Counted from the first letter of the stretch, positions 32,414 through 42,776 are shown. The stretch: 64,000 bases of DNA from Pseudomonas wadenswilerensis (GCF_900497695.1 NZ_UIDD01000005.1:1-64000); one strand, 5' to 3'. Made by a program: numbers and translations. Notes: generated by a model from the sequence alone, not told the origin.

Positions 32414-33316
32414 ATGACCTTGCAGTACCCAACCATCGCCGATTGCGTCGGCAACACGCCTCTGGTCCGCCTGCAGCGCATTGCCGGCGAAACCAGCAAT
32501 ACCCTCCTGCTCAAGCTCGAAGGCAACAACCCGGCAGGCTCGGTCAAGGACCGGCCGGCGCTGTCGATGATCACCCGCGCCGAACTGCGTGGGCAGATCA
32601 AGTCGGGTGACACCCTGATCGAAGCGACCTCGGGCAACACCGGCATCGCTCTGGCCATGGCGGCGGCGATCAAGGGTTACAAGATGATCCTGATCATGCC
32701 CGACAATTCCAGTGCCGAGCGCAAGGCGGCGATGACCGCCTACGGTGCCGAACTGATCCTGGTCAGCAAGGAAGAGGGCATGGAAGGTGCCCGCGACCTG
32801 GCCGACCGCCTGCAGGCCGAAGGCCGTGGACTGGTGCTTGACCAGTTCGGCAATGTCGACAACCCTGAAGCCCACTATGTGAGCACCGGCCCGGAAATCT
32901 GGCGCCAGACCCAGGGCACCATTACCCATTTCATCAGCTCCATGGGCACGACCGGCACCATCATGGGCTGCTCGCGCTACCTCAAGGAGCAGAACCCGGC
33001 GGTGCAGATCGTCGGCCTGCAGCCGATGGAAGGCTCGGCCATCCCCGGCATCCGCCGCTGGCCGCAGGAATACCTGCCGAAGATCTACCAGTCCGAGCGC
33101 GTTGACCGCGTGGTCGACATGGCCCAGAGCGAAGCCGAAGAAACCACCCGCCGGTTAGCCCGCGAAGAGGGCATTTTCTGTGGCGTGTCCTCCGGTGGTG
33201 CAGTGGCAGCCATGCTGCGCCTGTCCCGCGAGCTGGAAAACGCCGTGATGGTGGCGATCATTTGCGACCGTGGCGACCGTTACCTGTCGACCGGCATTTT
33301 CGATTCAGTGAACTGA
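32414..33316 (+). CDS. cysM: Cysteine synthase B
   Basis: The 300-residue PLP enzyme makes cysteine from O-acetylserine and sulfide (or thiosulfate). The PLP lysine is K45 in [12 protein letters not shown], and the substrate and phosphate loops are TSGNTGIA and SSGGAVAA. Cys residues in the SCR region of the isoform CysM match the family length of about 300. Its stop overlaps the rlmD start by 1 nt (TGATG). The ATG was chosen from conservation of the [21 protein letters not shown]-terminus. Confidence 0.94.
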   Translation: MTLQYPTIADCVGNTPLVRLQRIAGETSNTLLLKLEGNNPAGSVKDRPALSMITRAELRGQIKSGDTLIEATSGNTGIALAMAAAIKGYKMILIMPDNSSAERKAAMTAYGAELILVSKEEGMEGARDLADRLQAEGRGLVLDQFGNVDNPEAHYVSTGPEIWRQTQGTITHFISSMGTTGTIMGCSRYLKEQNPAVQIVGLQPMEGSAIPGIRRWPQEYLPKIYQSERVDRVVDMAQSEAEETTRRLAREEGIFCGVSSGGAVAAMLRLSRELENAVMVAIICDRGDRYLSTGIFDSVN

Positions 33317-34674
33317 TGTCCAAGAACAAACGTAACAGCGGCCTGCGCTTTCAGCCGGCCGGTGGCACCCGCGCGCCACAGATCCCCACCGGCAAGAAAC
33401 AGCGCCTGAGCATCGAGCGCCTCGCTGGCGACGGCCGTGGCATTGCCTTTCTCGACGGTCGCACCTGGTTCGTCAGTGGCGCCCTGGCCGAGGAAGAGGT
33501 CGAAGCGCGGGTACTCAATACCCACGGCAAGGTGGTCGAGGCCCGCCTGGAGCGGGTGTTCAATGCCAGCCCGGCGCGCCGCGAGGCCCCGTGCAAGCAC
33601 TTCGACCGCTGTGGCGGCTGCAACCTGCAGCACTTGCCCCATGCCGATCAACTGGCGCTCAAGCAACGCCTGCTGGCCGAACAGTTGCAGCGGGTCGCGG
33701 GCGTGCAGCCCGAGCACTGGGCTGCGCCGCTGACCGGGCCGGAGTTCGGCTACCGGCGCCGGGCACGGGTTGCGGTGCGTTGGGACAACAAGGCGAAACA
33801 TCTCGACGTCGGATTTCGCGCCGAAGCCAGCCAGGACATCGTCGCCATCGACGACTGCCCGGTGCTGGTACAACCCTTGCAGTCGATCATGCGTCACCTG
33901 CCCACGCTCTTGCGCAGCTTGAGCAAACCGCAGGTGGTTGGCCACGTCGAGCTGTTCAGCGGTACCGCGCTGGCGCTGCTGTTGCGTCATACCGGGCCCT
34001 TGGGGGACGGCGACCTGGCGCGCCTGCAGGCGTTCTGCGCGCAGGCGGGTGTACAGCTGTGGTTACAAGGCGAGGGTGAACCTTCACCGGTGGATGCGGG
34101 TCAGAGCCTCGGTTTTCGTCTTGAACCCTGGAACCTTGAATTGGCGTACCGGCCCGGCGATTTCGTCCAGGTCAACGCCCAGGTCAACACCGCGATGATC
34201 GAGCAGGCCTTGGCCTGGTTGGCGCCGCAAGCCGATGAACGCGTGCTCGACCTGTTCTGCGGTCTGGGCAACTTTGCCCTGCCGCTGGCCCGGCAGGCGC
34301 GGGAAGTGGTGGCGGTGGAAGGGGTGCAGGCGATGGTCGAGCGGGCGGCAGCCAATGCTCGTAGCAACAATTTGCATAACACGCAGTTTTTTCAGGCCGA
34401 TTTATCGCAGCCTTTGGCGGCGTCGGGCTGGGCCGCAGGAGGCTTTTCTGCGGTACTCTTGGACCCACCGCGTGACGGTGCATTCGAGGTTGTGCGAAAA
34501 ATCGCAGACCTCGGCGCAAAACGTCTTGTTTATGTATCGTGCAACCCGGCGACCCTGGCCCGCGACACCGTCGAACTGGTCAGGCAGGGTTACCGGTTAA
34601 AAAGTGCCGGGATTCTCGACATGTTTCCTCAGACGGCGCATGTCGAAGCCATGGCGTTATTCGAAGCGGGTTAG
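33316..34674 (+). CDS. rlmD: 23S rRNA m5U1939 methyltransferase
   Basis: The 452-residue RumA-type SAM-dependent methyltransferase has a TRAM domain ([17 protein letters not shown]), a [4Fe-4S] cluster motif [16 protein letters not shown], and the methyltransferase domain with [12 protein letters not shown]. The catalytic Cys is in [13 protein letters not shown] near the C-terminus. It methylates U1939 of 23S rRNA. It is coupled to cysM by a 1-nt overlap and lies 99 nt before relA. Confidence 0.95.
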   Translation: MSKNKRNSGLRFQPAGGTRAPQIPTGKKQRLSIERLAGDGRGIAFLDGRTWFVSGALAEEEVEARVLNTHGKVVEARLERVFNASPARREAPCKHFDRCGGCNLQHLPHADQLALKQRLLAEQLQRVAGVQPEHWAAPLTGPEFGYRRRARVAVRWDNKAKHLDVGFRAEASQDIVAIDDCPVLVQPLQSIMRHLPTLLRSLSKPQVVGHVELFSGTALALLLRHTGPLGDGDLARLQAFCAQAGVQLWLQGEGEPSPVDAGQSLGFRLEPWNLELAYRPGDFVQVNAQVNTAMIEQALAWLAPQADERVLDLFCGLGNFALPLARQAREVVAVEGVQAMVERAAANARSNNLHNTQFFQADLSQPLAASGWAAGGFSAVLLDPPRDGAFEVVRKIADLGAKRLVYVSCNPATLARDTVELVRQGYRLKSAGILDMFPQTAHVEAMALFEAG

Positions 34675-34773
34675 CCAGGCTGACGCGTTCGGCGCTGCAC
34701 CTTGGGTCCGGCAGGGGCAGCACCAGTGATTTCAAGCGCATCGCGAATGCGCTGTAGGGAAAGGTAAACAAAG

Positions 34774-37014
34774 ATGGTACAGGTGAGAGTGCACCAGCCG
34801 GTCAACACCGACGGCAGTATCAATCTCGAAGCATGGCTGGATCATGTGGTGAGCGTCGACCTGGCGCTGGACCGGGAGGCCCTCAAGGCCGCTTGCGAGT
34901 TCGCCCAGGACATCGAGAAGAAGGGCAACCCGGCCAAGCATTCCTGGGCCGATGGTACGTCGAGTTTCCAGGCCGGCCTGGAAATCGCCGAAATCCTTGC
35001 CGACCTCAAGCTCGACCAGGACTCGCTGGTCGCCGCGGTCATCTACCGCGCCGTACGCGAAGGCAAGGTGACCCTGGCTGAAGTCGGCCAGCGCTTTGGC
35101 CCGGTAGTCTCCAAGCTGATCGACGGCGTGCTGCGCATGGCCGCCATCAGCGCCAGCCTCAGCCCGCGCCAGTCGCTGGTGCTGGGCTCGCAGGCGCAGG
35201 TCGAGAACCTGCGCAAGATGCTCGTGGCCATGGTTGACGACGTCCGTGTGGCGCTGATCAAGCTGGCCGAACGCACCTGCGCGATTCGCGCGGTCAAGGG
35301 CGCCGACGACGAGAAACGCAACCGCGTCGCCCGCGAAGTGTTCGATATCTATGCGCCGCTGGCCCATCGCCTGGGCATCGGTCATATCAAGTGGGAGCTG
35401 GAAGACCTGTCCTTCCGCTACCTCGAACCCGATCAGTACAAGCAGATCGCCAAGCTTCTGCACGAGCGCCGGCTGGACCGCGAGCGCTTCATCAGCGACG
35501 TGATGAACCAGCTGCAGAACGAGCTGCTGGCCACCGGGGTCAACGCCGACATCAGCGGCCGGGCCAAGCACATCTATTCGATCTGGCGCAAAATGCAGCG
35601 CAAGGGTCTGGAATTCAGCCAGATCTACGACGTGCGCGCGGTGCGCGTGCTGGTCCCGGAAATGCGCGACTGCTACACCGCGCTGGGCATCGTGCACACC
35701 CTGTGGCGGCATATCCCCAAAGAGTTCGACGACTACATCGCCAACCCCAAGGAAAACGGCTACCGCTCGTTGCACACGGCGGTGATCGGTCCGGAGGGCA
35801 AGGTCCTCGAGGTGCAGATCCGCACCCACGCCATGCACGAAGAGGCCGAGCTCGGCGTCTGCGCGCACTGGCGCTACAAGGGCACCGACGTCAAATCCAG
35901 CTCCAACCACTACGAAGAGAAAATCTCCTGGTTGCGCCAGGTGCTGGAATGGCACGAAGAGCTGGGCGATATCGGTGGCCTGGCCGAACAGCTGCGGGTC
36001 GATATCGAGCCGGACCGGGTCTATGTGTTCACCCCGGATGGTCACGCCATCGACCTGCCCAAGGGCGCCACGCCGCTGGACTTCGCCTACCGGGTGCACA
36101 CCGAGATCGGCCACAACTGCCGCGGGGCGAAGATCAACGGCCGTATCGTGCCGCTCAACTACAGCCTGCAGACCGGTGAGCAGGTCGAGATCATCACCAG
36201 CAAGCACGGCAACCCCAGCCGCGACTGGCTGAACTCGAACCTGGGCTACGTCACCACCTCGCGGGCGCGGGCGAAGATCGTCCACTGGTTCAAGCTGCAG
36301 GCTCGCGACCAGAACGTCGCCGCCGGCAAGACCCTGCTCGAACGCGAACTCAACCGCCTGGGCTTGCCGCAGGTCGACTTCGAACGCCTGGCGGAAAAAG
36401 CCAACCTGCGCGCTGCCGAGGACATGTTCGCCTCGCTGGGTGCCGGTGACCTGCGCCTGGCGCACCTGGTCAACGCCGCGCAGCAACTGGTGGAGCCGGA
36501 GCGCAGCGATCATGTCGAGTTGGTACCGCGCAAGGCTACCGGCTACAAGCCGGGCAAGCGTGGCGACATTCAGATCCAGGGCGTCGGCAACCTGCTCACG
36601 CAGATGGCCGGTTGCTGCCAGCCGCTGCCGGGCGATGCGATCGTCGGTTACATCACCCAGGGCCGCGGCGTCACCATCCACCGCCAGGACTGCGCCTCGG
36701 TGCTGCAACTGGCCGGGCGCGAGCCGGAGCGGATCATCCAGGTCAGCTGGGGCCCGGTGCCGGTACAGACCTATCCGGTGGATATCATCATCCGTGCCTA
36801 CGACCGTCCGGGCTTGCTGCGAGACGTCTCCCAGGTCTTGCTCAACGAGCGGATCAACGTGCTGGCGGTCAACACCCGCTCGAACAAGGAAGACAACACC
36901 GCATTGATGTCGCTGACCATCGAGATTCCTGGCCTGGATGCCCTCGGGCGCTTGCTGGGGCGGATTTCGCAACTGCCGAACATCATCGAGACGCGGCGTA
37001 ACCGTACGCCTTGA
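34774..37014 (+). CDS. relA: GTP pyrophosphokinase (p)ppGpp synthetase RelA
   Basis: The 746-residue stringent-response enzyme has an N-terminal hydrolase-like domain in which the HD motif is degenerate (AVIYRAVREG), as expected for RelA, not SpoT. The synthetase domain is intact (IYDVRAVRVLVPEMRDCYTALG, PKENGYRSLHTAV). TGS (VYVFTPDGHAIDLPKGATPLDFAYRVH), a zinc-finger-like MAGCCQPLPGD segment and a C-terminal ACT domain follow. It binds stalled ribosomes and makes (p)ppGpp. GGAAAGG precedes the ATG. A REP pair follows. Confidence 0.97.
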   Translation: MVQVRVHQPVNTDGSINLEAWLDHVVSVDLALDREALKAACEFAQDIEKKGNPAKHSWADGTSSFQAGLEIAEILADLKLDQDSLVAAVIYRAVREGKVTLAEVGQRFGPVVSKLIDGVLRMAAISASLSPRQSLVLGSQAQVENLRKMLVAMVDDVRVALIKLAERTCAIRAVKGADDEKRNRVAREVFDIYAPLAHRLGIGHIKWELEDLSFRYLEPDQYKQIAKLLHERRLDRERFISDVMNQLQNELLATGVNADISGRAKHIYSIWRKMQRKGLEFSQIYDVRAVRVLVPEMRDCYTALGIVHTLWRHIPKEFDDYIANPKENGYRSLHTAVIGPEGKVLEVQIRTHAMHEEAELGVCAHWRYKGTDVKSSSNHYEEKISWLRQVLEWHEELGDIGGLAEQLRVDIEPDRVYVFTPDGHAIDLPKGATPLDFAYRVHTEIGHNCRGAKINGRIVPLNYSLQTGEQVEIITSKHGNPSRDWLNSNLGYVTTSRARAKIVHWFKLQARDQNVAAGKTLLERELNRLGLPQVDFERLAEKANLRAAEDMFASLGAGDLRLAHLVNAAQQLVEPERSDHVELVPRKATGYKPGKRGDIQIQGVGNLLTQMAGCCQPLPGDAIVGYITQGRGVTIHRQDCASVLQLAGREPERIIQVSWGPVPVQTYPVDIIIRAYDRPGLLRDVSQVLLNERINVLAVNTRSNKEDNTALMSLTIEIPGLDALGRLLGRISQLPNIIETRRNRTP

Positions 37015-37020
37015 GGCCCT

Positions 37021-37089
37021 ATCGCCGGCAAGCCGGCTCCCACAGGAAACAGGTTGCTCCGATCCTGTGGGAGCTGGCTTGCCAGCGAT
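37021..37089. repeat. Inverted REP pair
   Basis: ATCGCCGGCAAGCCGGCTCC and GGGAGCTGGCTTGCCAGCGAT face each other in the relA-mazG spacer (loop of about 22 nt). Confidence 0.9.
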
Positions 37090-37115
37090 GAGGCCAGACC
37101 TGAGAGAGCCTTTTG

Positions 37116-37946
37116 ATGTACACCCTAGACGACCTGCTCCACCTCATGGCCCGCCTGCGCGACCCGCAGTATGGCTGCCCGTGGGACCTCAAGCAGACCT
37201 ACGCGACCATCGTCCCCTACACCCTCGAAGAAGCCTACGAAGTCGCCGACGCCATCGAGCGCAGCGACTTCGAGCACTTGCAGGGCGAACTCGGTGACCT
37301 GCTGTTCCAGGTGGTTTACTACAGCCAGTTGGCGCGCGAAGAAGGCCGTTTCGAATTCGACGGAGTGGTCGACAGCATCACCCGCAAGCTGATCCGCCGT
37401 CACCCGCATGTGTTCCCCACCGGCGAGCTCTACGCCGCGCTCGACACACCCAAGCTCGACGAAACCCAGGTCAAGCAGCGCTGGGACGAGATCAAGGCCC
37501 AGGAGCGCGCCGAGAAGGGCGAGCCCGAGCAGTTGTCGTTGCTCGATGATGTGCCGGCAGCGTTGCCGGCCTTGTCGCGGGCGGCCAAACTGCAAAAGCG
37601 CGCGGCCCGGGTCGGTTTCGACTGGCCGGATGCCTTGCCTGTGCTGGACAAGGTCCGCGAAGAGCTCGATGAAGTGCTCCAGGCCATGGCCGACGATGAC
37701 AGCGTGGCCCTGGCTGACGAGCTCGGTGACCTGCTGTTTGCCGCAGTGAATCTGGCCCGGCACCTGAAGGTCGACCCGGAAAACGCCCTGCGCGGGGCCA
37801 ACAGAAAGTTTGAGCGACGTTTCCGTTTTATCGAACAGGCATTGCGCGACATAGGCCGTCCGATTGAAGATTGCACCCTCGAAGACATGGATGCGCTCTG
37901 GGGCGAAGCCAAACGTCAGGAAAAGAACCTGCCCAGCTGCGGCTGA
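37116..37946 (+). CDS. mazG: Nucleoside triphosphate pyrophosphohydrolase MazG
   Basis: The 276-residue protein has two tandem MazG folds. The first carries EEAYEVADAI and ELGDLLFQVVYY, and the second carries EELDEVLQAM and ELGDLLFAAVN; both have the E-x-x-E and ELGDLL metal-binding motifs. It hydrolyses non-canonical or excess NTPs and in E. coli limits (p)ppGpp effects, which fits its place after relA. The start ATG at 37116 was chosen; a TTG at 37113 in the same frame is less likely. Confidence 0.95.
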   Translation: MYTLDDLLHLMARLRDPQYGCPWDLKQTYATIVPYTLEEAYEVADAIERSDFEHLQGELGDLLFQVVYYSQLAREEGRFEFDGVVDSITRKLIRRHPHVFPTGELYAALDTPKLDETQVKQRWDEIKAQERAEKGEPEQLSLLDDVPAALPALSRAAKLQKRAARVGFDWPDALPVLDKVREELDEVLQAMADDDSVALADELGDLLFAAVNLARHLKVDPENALRGANRKFERRFRFIEQALRDIGRPIEDCTLEDMDALWGEAKRQEKNLPSCG

Positions 37947-37969
37947 GCTGTTGCATAAGTGAGTGAACG

Positions 37970-38509
37970 ATGAGCCTTTCCCTTCGCGACCAATTGCTCA
38001 AGGCCGGTCTGGTCAACCAGAAACAGGTCAAGCAGGTCAGTAAAGAACAGAAGAAACAAAAGCGCCTGGAGCACAAAGGCCAGGTCGAGGTCGACGATAC
38101 CCAGCAGCGGCTGGCCAAGGAAGCCATGGCCGAGAAGGCCAAGCGCGACCAGGAGCTCAACCGCCAGCAGCAGGAGAAGGCCGAGCAGAAGGCCCGCGCC
38201 GCCCAGGTCAAGCAATTGATCGAGGTCTCGCGCCTGCCCAAGCTGACCACCGAGGACTACTACAACTTCGTCGACGACAAGAAGGTCAAGCGCCTGTCGG
38301 TCAACGCCCTGATGCGCAGCAAGCTGAGCAGTGGTTCGCTGGCCATCGTTGCCCATGGAGGCGGTTACGAGGTGATCCCCCGTGAGGCGGCGCTGAAGAT
38401 CCAGGAGCGCGACCCGCAGCGTATCGTCCTACTCAACACCCAGGTTGAAGAGCCGGATGCCGACGATCCGTACGCGGCCTACGTGATCCCTGACGATCTG
38501 ATGTGGTAA
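37970..38509 (+). CDS. DUF2058 (YaiL-like) nucleoprotein/polynucleotide-associated protein
   Basis: The 179-residue protein begins MSLSLRDQLLKAGLVNQKQ. It has a long charged coiled-coil-like region (about 25-85, rich in K, Q and E) and a C-terminal globular part (KVKRLSVNALMRSKLSSGSLAIV). It matches the DUF2058 family in length and end (AYVIPDDLMW). Function is unknown; the basic coiled coil could bind nucleic acid. It starts 24 nt after mazG and is followed by a terminator. Confidence 0.86.
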   Translation: MSLSLRDQLLKAGLVNQKQVKQVSKEQKKQKRLEHKGQVEVDDTQQRLAKEAMAEKAKRDQELNRQQQEKAEQKARAAQVKQLIEVSRLPKLTTEDYYNFVDDKKVKRLSVNALMRSKLSSGSLAIVAHGGGYEVIPREAALKIQERDPQRIVLLNTQVEEPDADDPYAAYVIPDDLMW

Positions 38510-38514
38510 TGACG

Positions 38515-38546
38515 ACAAACCCCGCTTCGGCGGGGTTTGTTTTTTC
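38515..38546 (+). terminator. Terminator after DUF2058 gene
   Basis: ACAAACCCCGC / GCGGGGTTTGTTTTTT hairpin with a TTCGG loop and a long T run. Confidence 0.95.
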
Positions 38547-38554
38547 TGGAGGGG

Positions 38555-38737
38555 TTATTGCTGTTGCCGTCTGGTCTCGAGGTATTCCAGCTCGATGCGG
38601 TAGCTGTGGGCCTCATGTTCATTGTGGAACATGCCGACCAGCTCGCCCTGCTGATGCACATCCCAGATGCGCACGCCTGCAGCCAGGCCTTCGTGAGACA
38701 TTTTGCTTTCGTCGCGCTCAGTTACTTTGACAGTCAT
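38555..38737 (-). CDS. 60-residue conserved hypothetical protein
   Basis: The peptide starts at MTVKVTERDESKMSHEGLAA (GGAG 7 nt upstream; a TTG 6 nt earlier is less likely). It is acidic and His-rich (MFHNEHEAHSYRIELEYLE). No family is recognised. It looks soluble. It is convergent with the DUF2058 gene and separated by the terminator. Confidence 0.68.
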   Translation of the reverse strand: MTVKVTERDESKMSHEGLAAGVRIWDVHQQGELVGMFHNEHEAHSYRIELEYLETRRQQQ

Positions 38738-38877
38738 CTGCAAACTCCACTTTCAGTTAACTGCGGCACCGTGTCGCAGGTCTCTTTTATAGAATTTGTT
38801 AGCAGGCTAAGTAAATGACTGGCGCATGAAACATCTTTCATGTCGGTAGCAGCGCGCTCCTACCAAGGGTGTAAAAA

Positions 38878-38904
38878 GAAACCCCGCACTTGGCGGGGTT
38901 TCGG
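38878..38904 (-). terminator. Terminator after DUF3108 gene
   Basis: On the minus strand, GAAACCCCGCC / GCGGGGTTTC is followed by TTTTTACAC. It lies 22 nt after the stop at 38926. Confidence 0.9.
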
Positions 38905-38925
38905 GTGTTACCAGCAGTCAGGCTA

Positions 38926-39636
38926 TCAGTTGCCCTTGACCGCCTTGCCATCGACCGTGCCGTCCTGCAGCACGATCACGTACTCCTTGCCGTCGGTCTC
39001 GACCTGGCGCAGTTGCACCAGCAGGTAATCCCAGTCCTTGGCGAACCACAGCTCGGTGATGCGCTTGCTCTGGCTCGGGTCGCGCACGCGCTCGACCTTG
39101 ATGGCATCGACCTGGCCAGTCTTGGTGGTGACTTTTTCGGTGCCCAGGACGCGGAAGTCGTAGGTATCGATCTCGTCGCCATCGACCACCTGGTAGCTCA
39201 CGCTCTTCTTGCCCGCTGCCACGTCATGCTGCAGGGCCAGTTGATAGGTGGACTTGTCCAGCACGCCGCGGTTGAGGGGCAGGTTGATCGCGTCGCCGCG
39301 GTCAGTACCGGTGATCTTCTTGGTCGTCCAGTCGAAGTCCAGGTCAACTTTCTTGGCTTTGCCCAGGCCGCCACGTTCGAAGTGGTAGGTCTTTGGCAGC
39401 AGGGTGTCCTTGTCCAGAGTCAGGGTACTTTGCTCAATCAGGCTGGCGATCATCATCGACGCCTTGAAATTGAGGTTCCAGGTACCGTTGGCGTTCTTTT
39501 CCAGGCTGCGCTCGGCAGTGCCGCTCATGGGCAGCTGCTTCCAGTCGGCGGTGTAGCTGGCCGAGAAAGGCTTCAGATCGGCTGCCTGCAACGGCAACGC
39601 GAGCACGGCGAGAGCGAAGAGCAGGGCGCGACGCAT
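38926..39636 (-). CDS. DUF3108 exported protein
   Basis: The 236-residue protein has a signal peptide (MRRALLFALAVLALPLQAA) and a beta-rich body typical of DUF3108 periplasmic proteins (FSASYTADWKQLPMSGTAERSLE..WNLNFKA; GRGD-like segments are not visible). The role is unknown, possibly lipid- or lipoprotein-related. It is immediately downstream of purN on the minus strand (8-nt gap) and followed by a terminator, so it probably shares the purM-purN transcript. Confidence 0.85.
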   Translation of the reverse strand: MRRALLFALAVLALPLQAADLKPFSASYTADWKQLPMSGTAERSLEKNANGTWNLNFKASMMIASLIEQSTLTLDKDTLLPKTYHFERGGLGKAKKVDLDFDWTTKKITGTDRGDAINLPLNRGVLDKSTYQLALQHDVAAGKKSVSYQVVDGDEIDTYDFRVLGTEKVTTKTGQVDAIKVERVRDPSQSKRITELWFAKDWDYLLVQLRQVETDGKEYVIVLQDGTVDGKAVKGN

Positions 39637-39644
39637 AATTTCTC

Positions 39645-40298
39645 CTAGGGTCGAATCAAGTGGCCGCTGGCCGCCAGAGGCTGGCCATCCAGTAGAGCAC
39701 CGTGTTCGCCCAGGCGCAAACGGCCTTCGGCAAACCAGCGCACCGCCAGCGGATAGATCAGGTGTTCCTGGCTGTGAACCCGCTGTGCCAGACGTTCTGG
39801 CGTGTCATCCAACTCTACCGGTATTACTGCCTGTACGACCAGCGGCCCGCCGTCGAGTTCCTCGGTGACGAAGTGCACGCTGCAGCCATGCTCGGCATCA
39901 CCGGCTTCCAGCGCCCGTTGATGAGTGTGCAGGCCTTTGTACTTGGGCAGCAGGGAAGGGTGGATGTTCAGCAGGCGGCCCTGGTAGTGACGGACAAAAC
40001 CGGCACTGAGGATGCGCATGAAACCGGCCAGCACCACCAGCTGCGGCTGGTAGCCATCGATCAGCTCGACCAGCGCCGTGTCGAACGCCTCGCGGCCGTC
40101 GAAGGCCTTGTGGTCGAGCACGGCGGTGGCGATGCCGGCGTCTTTGGCACGCTGCAGGCCATAGGCGTCGGCGCGGTTGGAGATGACCGCGCAGATCCGC
40201 ACCGGGCTGTCGCCGGTGCGGGTGCTGTCGATCAACGCTTGCAGGTTGCTGCCGGTGCCGGACAACAGCACCACGACATCACAGGTCTTGCTCGGCAT
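39645..40298 (-). CDS. purN: Phosphoribosylglycinamide formyltransferase
   Basis: The 217-residue enzyme transfers formyl from 10-formyl-THF to GAR in step 3 of purine synthesis. LSGTGSNLQALI near the start binds the phosphate, and LNIHPSLLPKYKGLHTHQRAL holds the catalytic Asn-His segment. HFVTEELDGGPLVVQ supplies the Asp. The start ATG overlaps the purM stop by 1 nt (TGATG), so purM-purN is coupled. Confidence 0.95.
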   Translation of the reverse strand: MPSKTCDVVVLLSGTGSNLQALIDSTRTGDSPVRICAVISNRADAYGLQRAKDAGIATAVLDHKAFDGREAFDTALVELIDGYQPQLVVLAGFMRILSAGFVRHYQGRLLNIHPSLLPKYKGLHTHQRALEAGDAEHGCSVHFVTEELDGGPLVVQAVIPVELDDTPERLAQRVHSQEHLIYPLAVRWFAEGRLRLGEHGALLDGQPLAASGHLIRP

Positions 40299-41356
40299 CA
40301 GTGTGCCTTGACGTTCTTCAGCTCGACCTGGGCAGCGCCTTCGGCGGCGACGCCGATCTGGCCGATGACCCATGGCTGCTCGCCAGCTTCACGCAGGACC
40401 TTCAGGGCGTTATCGACCTGGTCCTGGGCGACGCAGATGACCATGCCGACGCCGCAGTTGAGGACACGGTGCATTTCGTGCTCGTCGACGTTGCCTTGCT
40501 GCTGCAACCAGTTGAACACCGCCGGGCGCTCCCAGCTGGCCACGTCAACCACGGCCTGGGCGCCTTTTGGCAGTACCCGCGGGATGTTGTCGAGCAGGCC
40601 GCCACCGGTGATGTGGGCCATGGCCTTGACCGCGCCGGTGTCCTTGATCAGCTTGAGCAGTGGCTTGACGTAGATGCGGGTCGGGGCCATCAGCAGTTCG
40701 GTCAGCGGCTTGCCGTCGAGCTGCACGGTTTCGATGTCGGCACCGGAGACTTCGATGATCTTGCGGATCAGCGAGTAGCCGTTGGAGTGTGGGCCGGACG
40801 ATGGCAGGGCGATCAGCGCATCACCGGTGGCAACCTTGGAGCCGTCGATGATTTCGGCTTTTTCCACCACACCGACGCAGAAGCCGGCCAGGTCGTAGTC
40901 TTCGCCTTCGTACATGCCTGGCATTTCAGCGGTTTCACCGCCAACCAGGGAGCAGCCGGCCAGTTCGCAGCCAGCGCCGATACCGGTAACCACGGTGGCG
41001 GCAACGTCGACATTGAGTTTGCCAGTGGCGTAGTAGTCGAGGAAGAACAGCGGCTCGGCACCGCAGACCACCAGGTCGTTGACGCACATGGCGACCAGGT
41101 CCTGGCCGATGCTGTCGTGCTTGTTCAGGTTCAGTGCCAGGCGCAGCTTGGTGCCGACGCCGTCGGTGCCGGAGACCAGAACCGGCTGCTTGTAGCCGGC
41201 CGGGATCTCGCAGAGGGCGCCAAAACCGCCCAGGCCGCCCATGACTTCCGGGCGCGCCGTGCGCTTGGCAACGCCTTTGATGCGTTCGACCAATGCTTCA
41301 CCGGCGTCGATGTCTACACCGGCGTCCTTGTAGCTCAGGGAGGGTTGCTTGCTCAT
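40298..41356 (-). CDS. purM: Phosphoribosylformylglycinamidine cyclo-ligase (AIR synthetase)
   Basis: The 352-residue ATP-dependent enzyme closes the imidazole ring in step 5 of purine synthesis. Recognisable segments are [49 protein letters not shown] and [30 protein letters not shown] is the correct start; the frame extends upstream without a product. It is the first gene of the purM-purN-DUF3108 unit, divergent from a DUF2066 gene. Confidence 0.96.
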   Translation of the reverse strand: MSKQPSLSYKDAGVDIDAGEALVERIKGVAKRTARPEVMGGLGGFGALCEIPAGYKQPVLVSGTDGVGTKLRLALNLNKHDSIGQDLVAMCVNDLVVCGAEPLFFLDYYATGKLNVDVAATVVTGIGAGCELAGCSLVGGETAEMPGMYEGEDYDLAGFCVGVVEKAEIIDGSKVATGDALIALPSSGPHSNGYSLIRKIIEVSGADIETVQLDGKPLTELLMAPTRIYVKPLLKLIKDTGAVKAMAHITGGGLLDNIPRVLPKGAQAVVDVASWERPAVFNWLQQQGNVDEHEMHRVLNCGVGMVICVAQDQVDNALKVLREAGEQPWVIGQIGVAAEGAAQVELKNVKAH

Positions 41357-41702
41357 GATCCAGGCCTTTAGGGGGGAGGGATTCAGGGGAATCGACCGTG
41401 ACCTGCCAGGCAAGGCGGAGGGAATCCGGCTGCCTGACCGTCGCCGGTCTGCGAAGGCGCGCGATTTTATCAGGGTTGCCCGGTAGCGGCCATCCTCAGG
41501 CCGACGGGCAGAGCCTTTATTCTTGCGAAAAATACGCTTTAACAGTGCGCGACTGGTTGCCACGGCGCAGGCTGTATAAGGTATAGCAAAGGCGATGGGC
41601 AGAATTTACCGCCAGCGGTTGAATGTTTTACCGGGTGCTGCGGTCTGAGCTGCGTCCGTTTTTGTCGCCCTCGCTTCTTTATTACCAGGACAGGAATCCT
41701 CC
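41357..41702. other. Divergent intergenic region purM / DUF2066 gene
   Basis: These 346 nt carry no gene I can support. They contain sigma-70-like AT-rich stretches (GTATAAGGTATAGC near 41574) for the rightward gene, but no palindrome or riboswitch I can recognise. An open frame starting at 41623 has no ribosome-binding site and runs out of phase into the next gene. Confidence 0.6.
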
Positions 41703-42752
41703 ATGCGTTTGCGTAACTACCTGGCCGCCGGCTGTCTGGCCCTGTTCGGCCTCTCGGCTCAGGCCGAAACCCTCTCCGGCCTGTATCAGGTCCGCGAGCC
41801 GGTCAACGGCCAGGGCGCCGAAGCCCGTACCCAGGCCACCGGAAAAGCCCTCGAGACCCTGGTGCTGCGCCTGACCGGCGATGCCAAGGCCGCGCAAAGC
41901 CCGGGCCTGGCTGCGCTGCGTAAAGACCCGCAACAGATCATCAGCCAGTTCGGTTTCGAGGCCGGTCCGCCGGAAACCGTGCTGGTCGACTTCGATCCCG
42001 GCAGCACCGAGCGCGCCTTGCGCCAGGCCGGCCTGGCCCTGTGGGGCAACAACCGGCCGTCGATCCTCGGCTGGTGGTTGAACGACAGCACCGAGGGCTC
42101 GAGCCTGGTCGGCGACGGCCAGGGCAGCGCCGAACCGCTGCGCCGTGCAGCCCAGCACCGTGGGCTGCCATTGCGGCTGCCATTGGCAGACTTGCAGGAG
42201 CAACTGGTGGCGACCGGCAAGAACCTTGAAGGCACTGACCCGGCGCCGCTGCGTGAGGCCTCCGAGCGCTATGGCGCCGATGCCTTGCTGGCGGTGCACG
42301 CCAGCGAAGCCGATGGCAAGTGGCAGGGCAAATGGCGCCTGTGGCTGGGTGACCAGCGCGAGCAGGGCACTGTCGAGGCTGCTGACCAGGCTGCCCTGGC
42401 CGATGCGGTGATGCTTGCCGTCAGCAATCGCCTGGCCCCGCGTTTCGTCGCCCGTCCAGGCGCCAGCAGCGAAATGCAGGTGCAGGTCCAGGGCATGACC
42501 CTGGAGCGTTATGCCGAACTGGGCCGGGTGCTCGAACCTTATGGTGCGCGACTCAAGGTGGTGCAGGGCGACACCCTGACCTACCAGGTCACCGGCAATA
42601 GCGATCAGCTGCGCGCGCAACTGGGCCTGGCCAAACTGCAGGAACTGCCGCCCGAAGCGCCAGCGGCACCTGCCGCCGTCGATCCGGCCAATCCCGGGGC
42701 AACCCAGGCCGCCGCCCCACAACCCTTCAACGGGCTGCGTTTTCGTTGGTAA
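41703..42752 (+). CDS. DUF2066 exported protein
   Basis: The 349-residue protein has a signal peptide (MRLRNYLAAGCLALFGLSAQA) and continues GLYQVREPVNGQGAEARTQATGKALETLVLRLTG, the usual DUF2066 opening. The C-terminus is proline- and alanine-rich and ends in FNGLRFRW. Function is unknown. It lies 24 nt before perM and probably forms a unit with perM and hda, an arrangement I recall from other pseudomonads. Confidence 0.87.
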   Translation: MRLRNYLAAGCLALFGLSAQAETLSGLYQVREPVNGQGAEARTQATGKALETLVLRLTGDAKAAQSPGLAALRKDPQQIISQFGFEAGPPETVLVDFDPGSTERALRQAGLALWGNNRPSILGWWLNDSTEGSSLVGDGQGSAEPLRRAAQHRGLPLRLPLADLQEQLVATGKNLEGTDPAPLREASERYGADALLAVHASEADGKWQGKWRLWLGDQREQGTVEAADQAALADAVMLAVSNRLAPRFVARPGASSEMQVQVQGMTLERYAELGRVLEPYGARLKVVQGDTLTYQVTGNSDQLRAQLGLAKLQELPPEAPAAPAAVDPANPGATQAAAPQPFNGLRFRW

Positions 42753-42776
42753 CCCCTGACCTGGCCGGAGCCGTTC

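Noticed and set aside
34842..35042. HD hydrolase site in RelA
   Set aside because: Looked for the SpoT-type HD motif at this position; the sequence reads IYRAVREG, so hydrolase activity is not supported.
34732..36972. 746-codon open frame on the minus strand opposite relA
   Set aside because: Antisense shadow with no domain or ribosome-binding site. The relA product is unambiguous.
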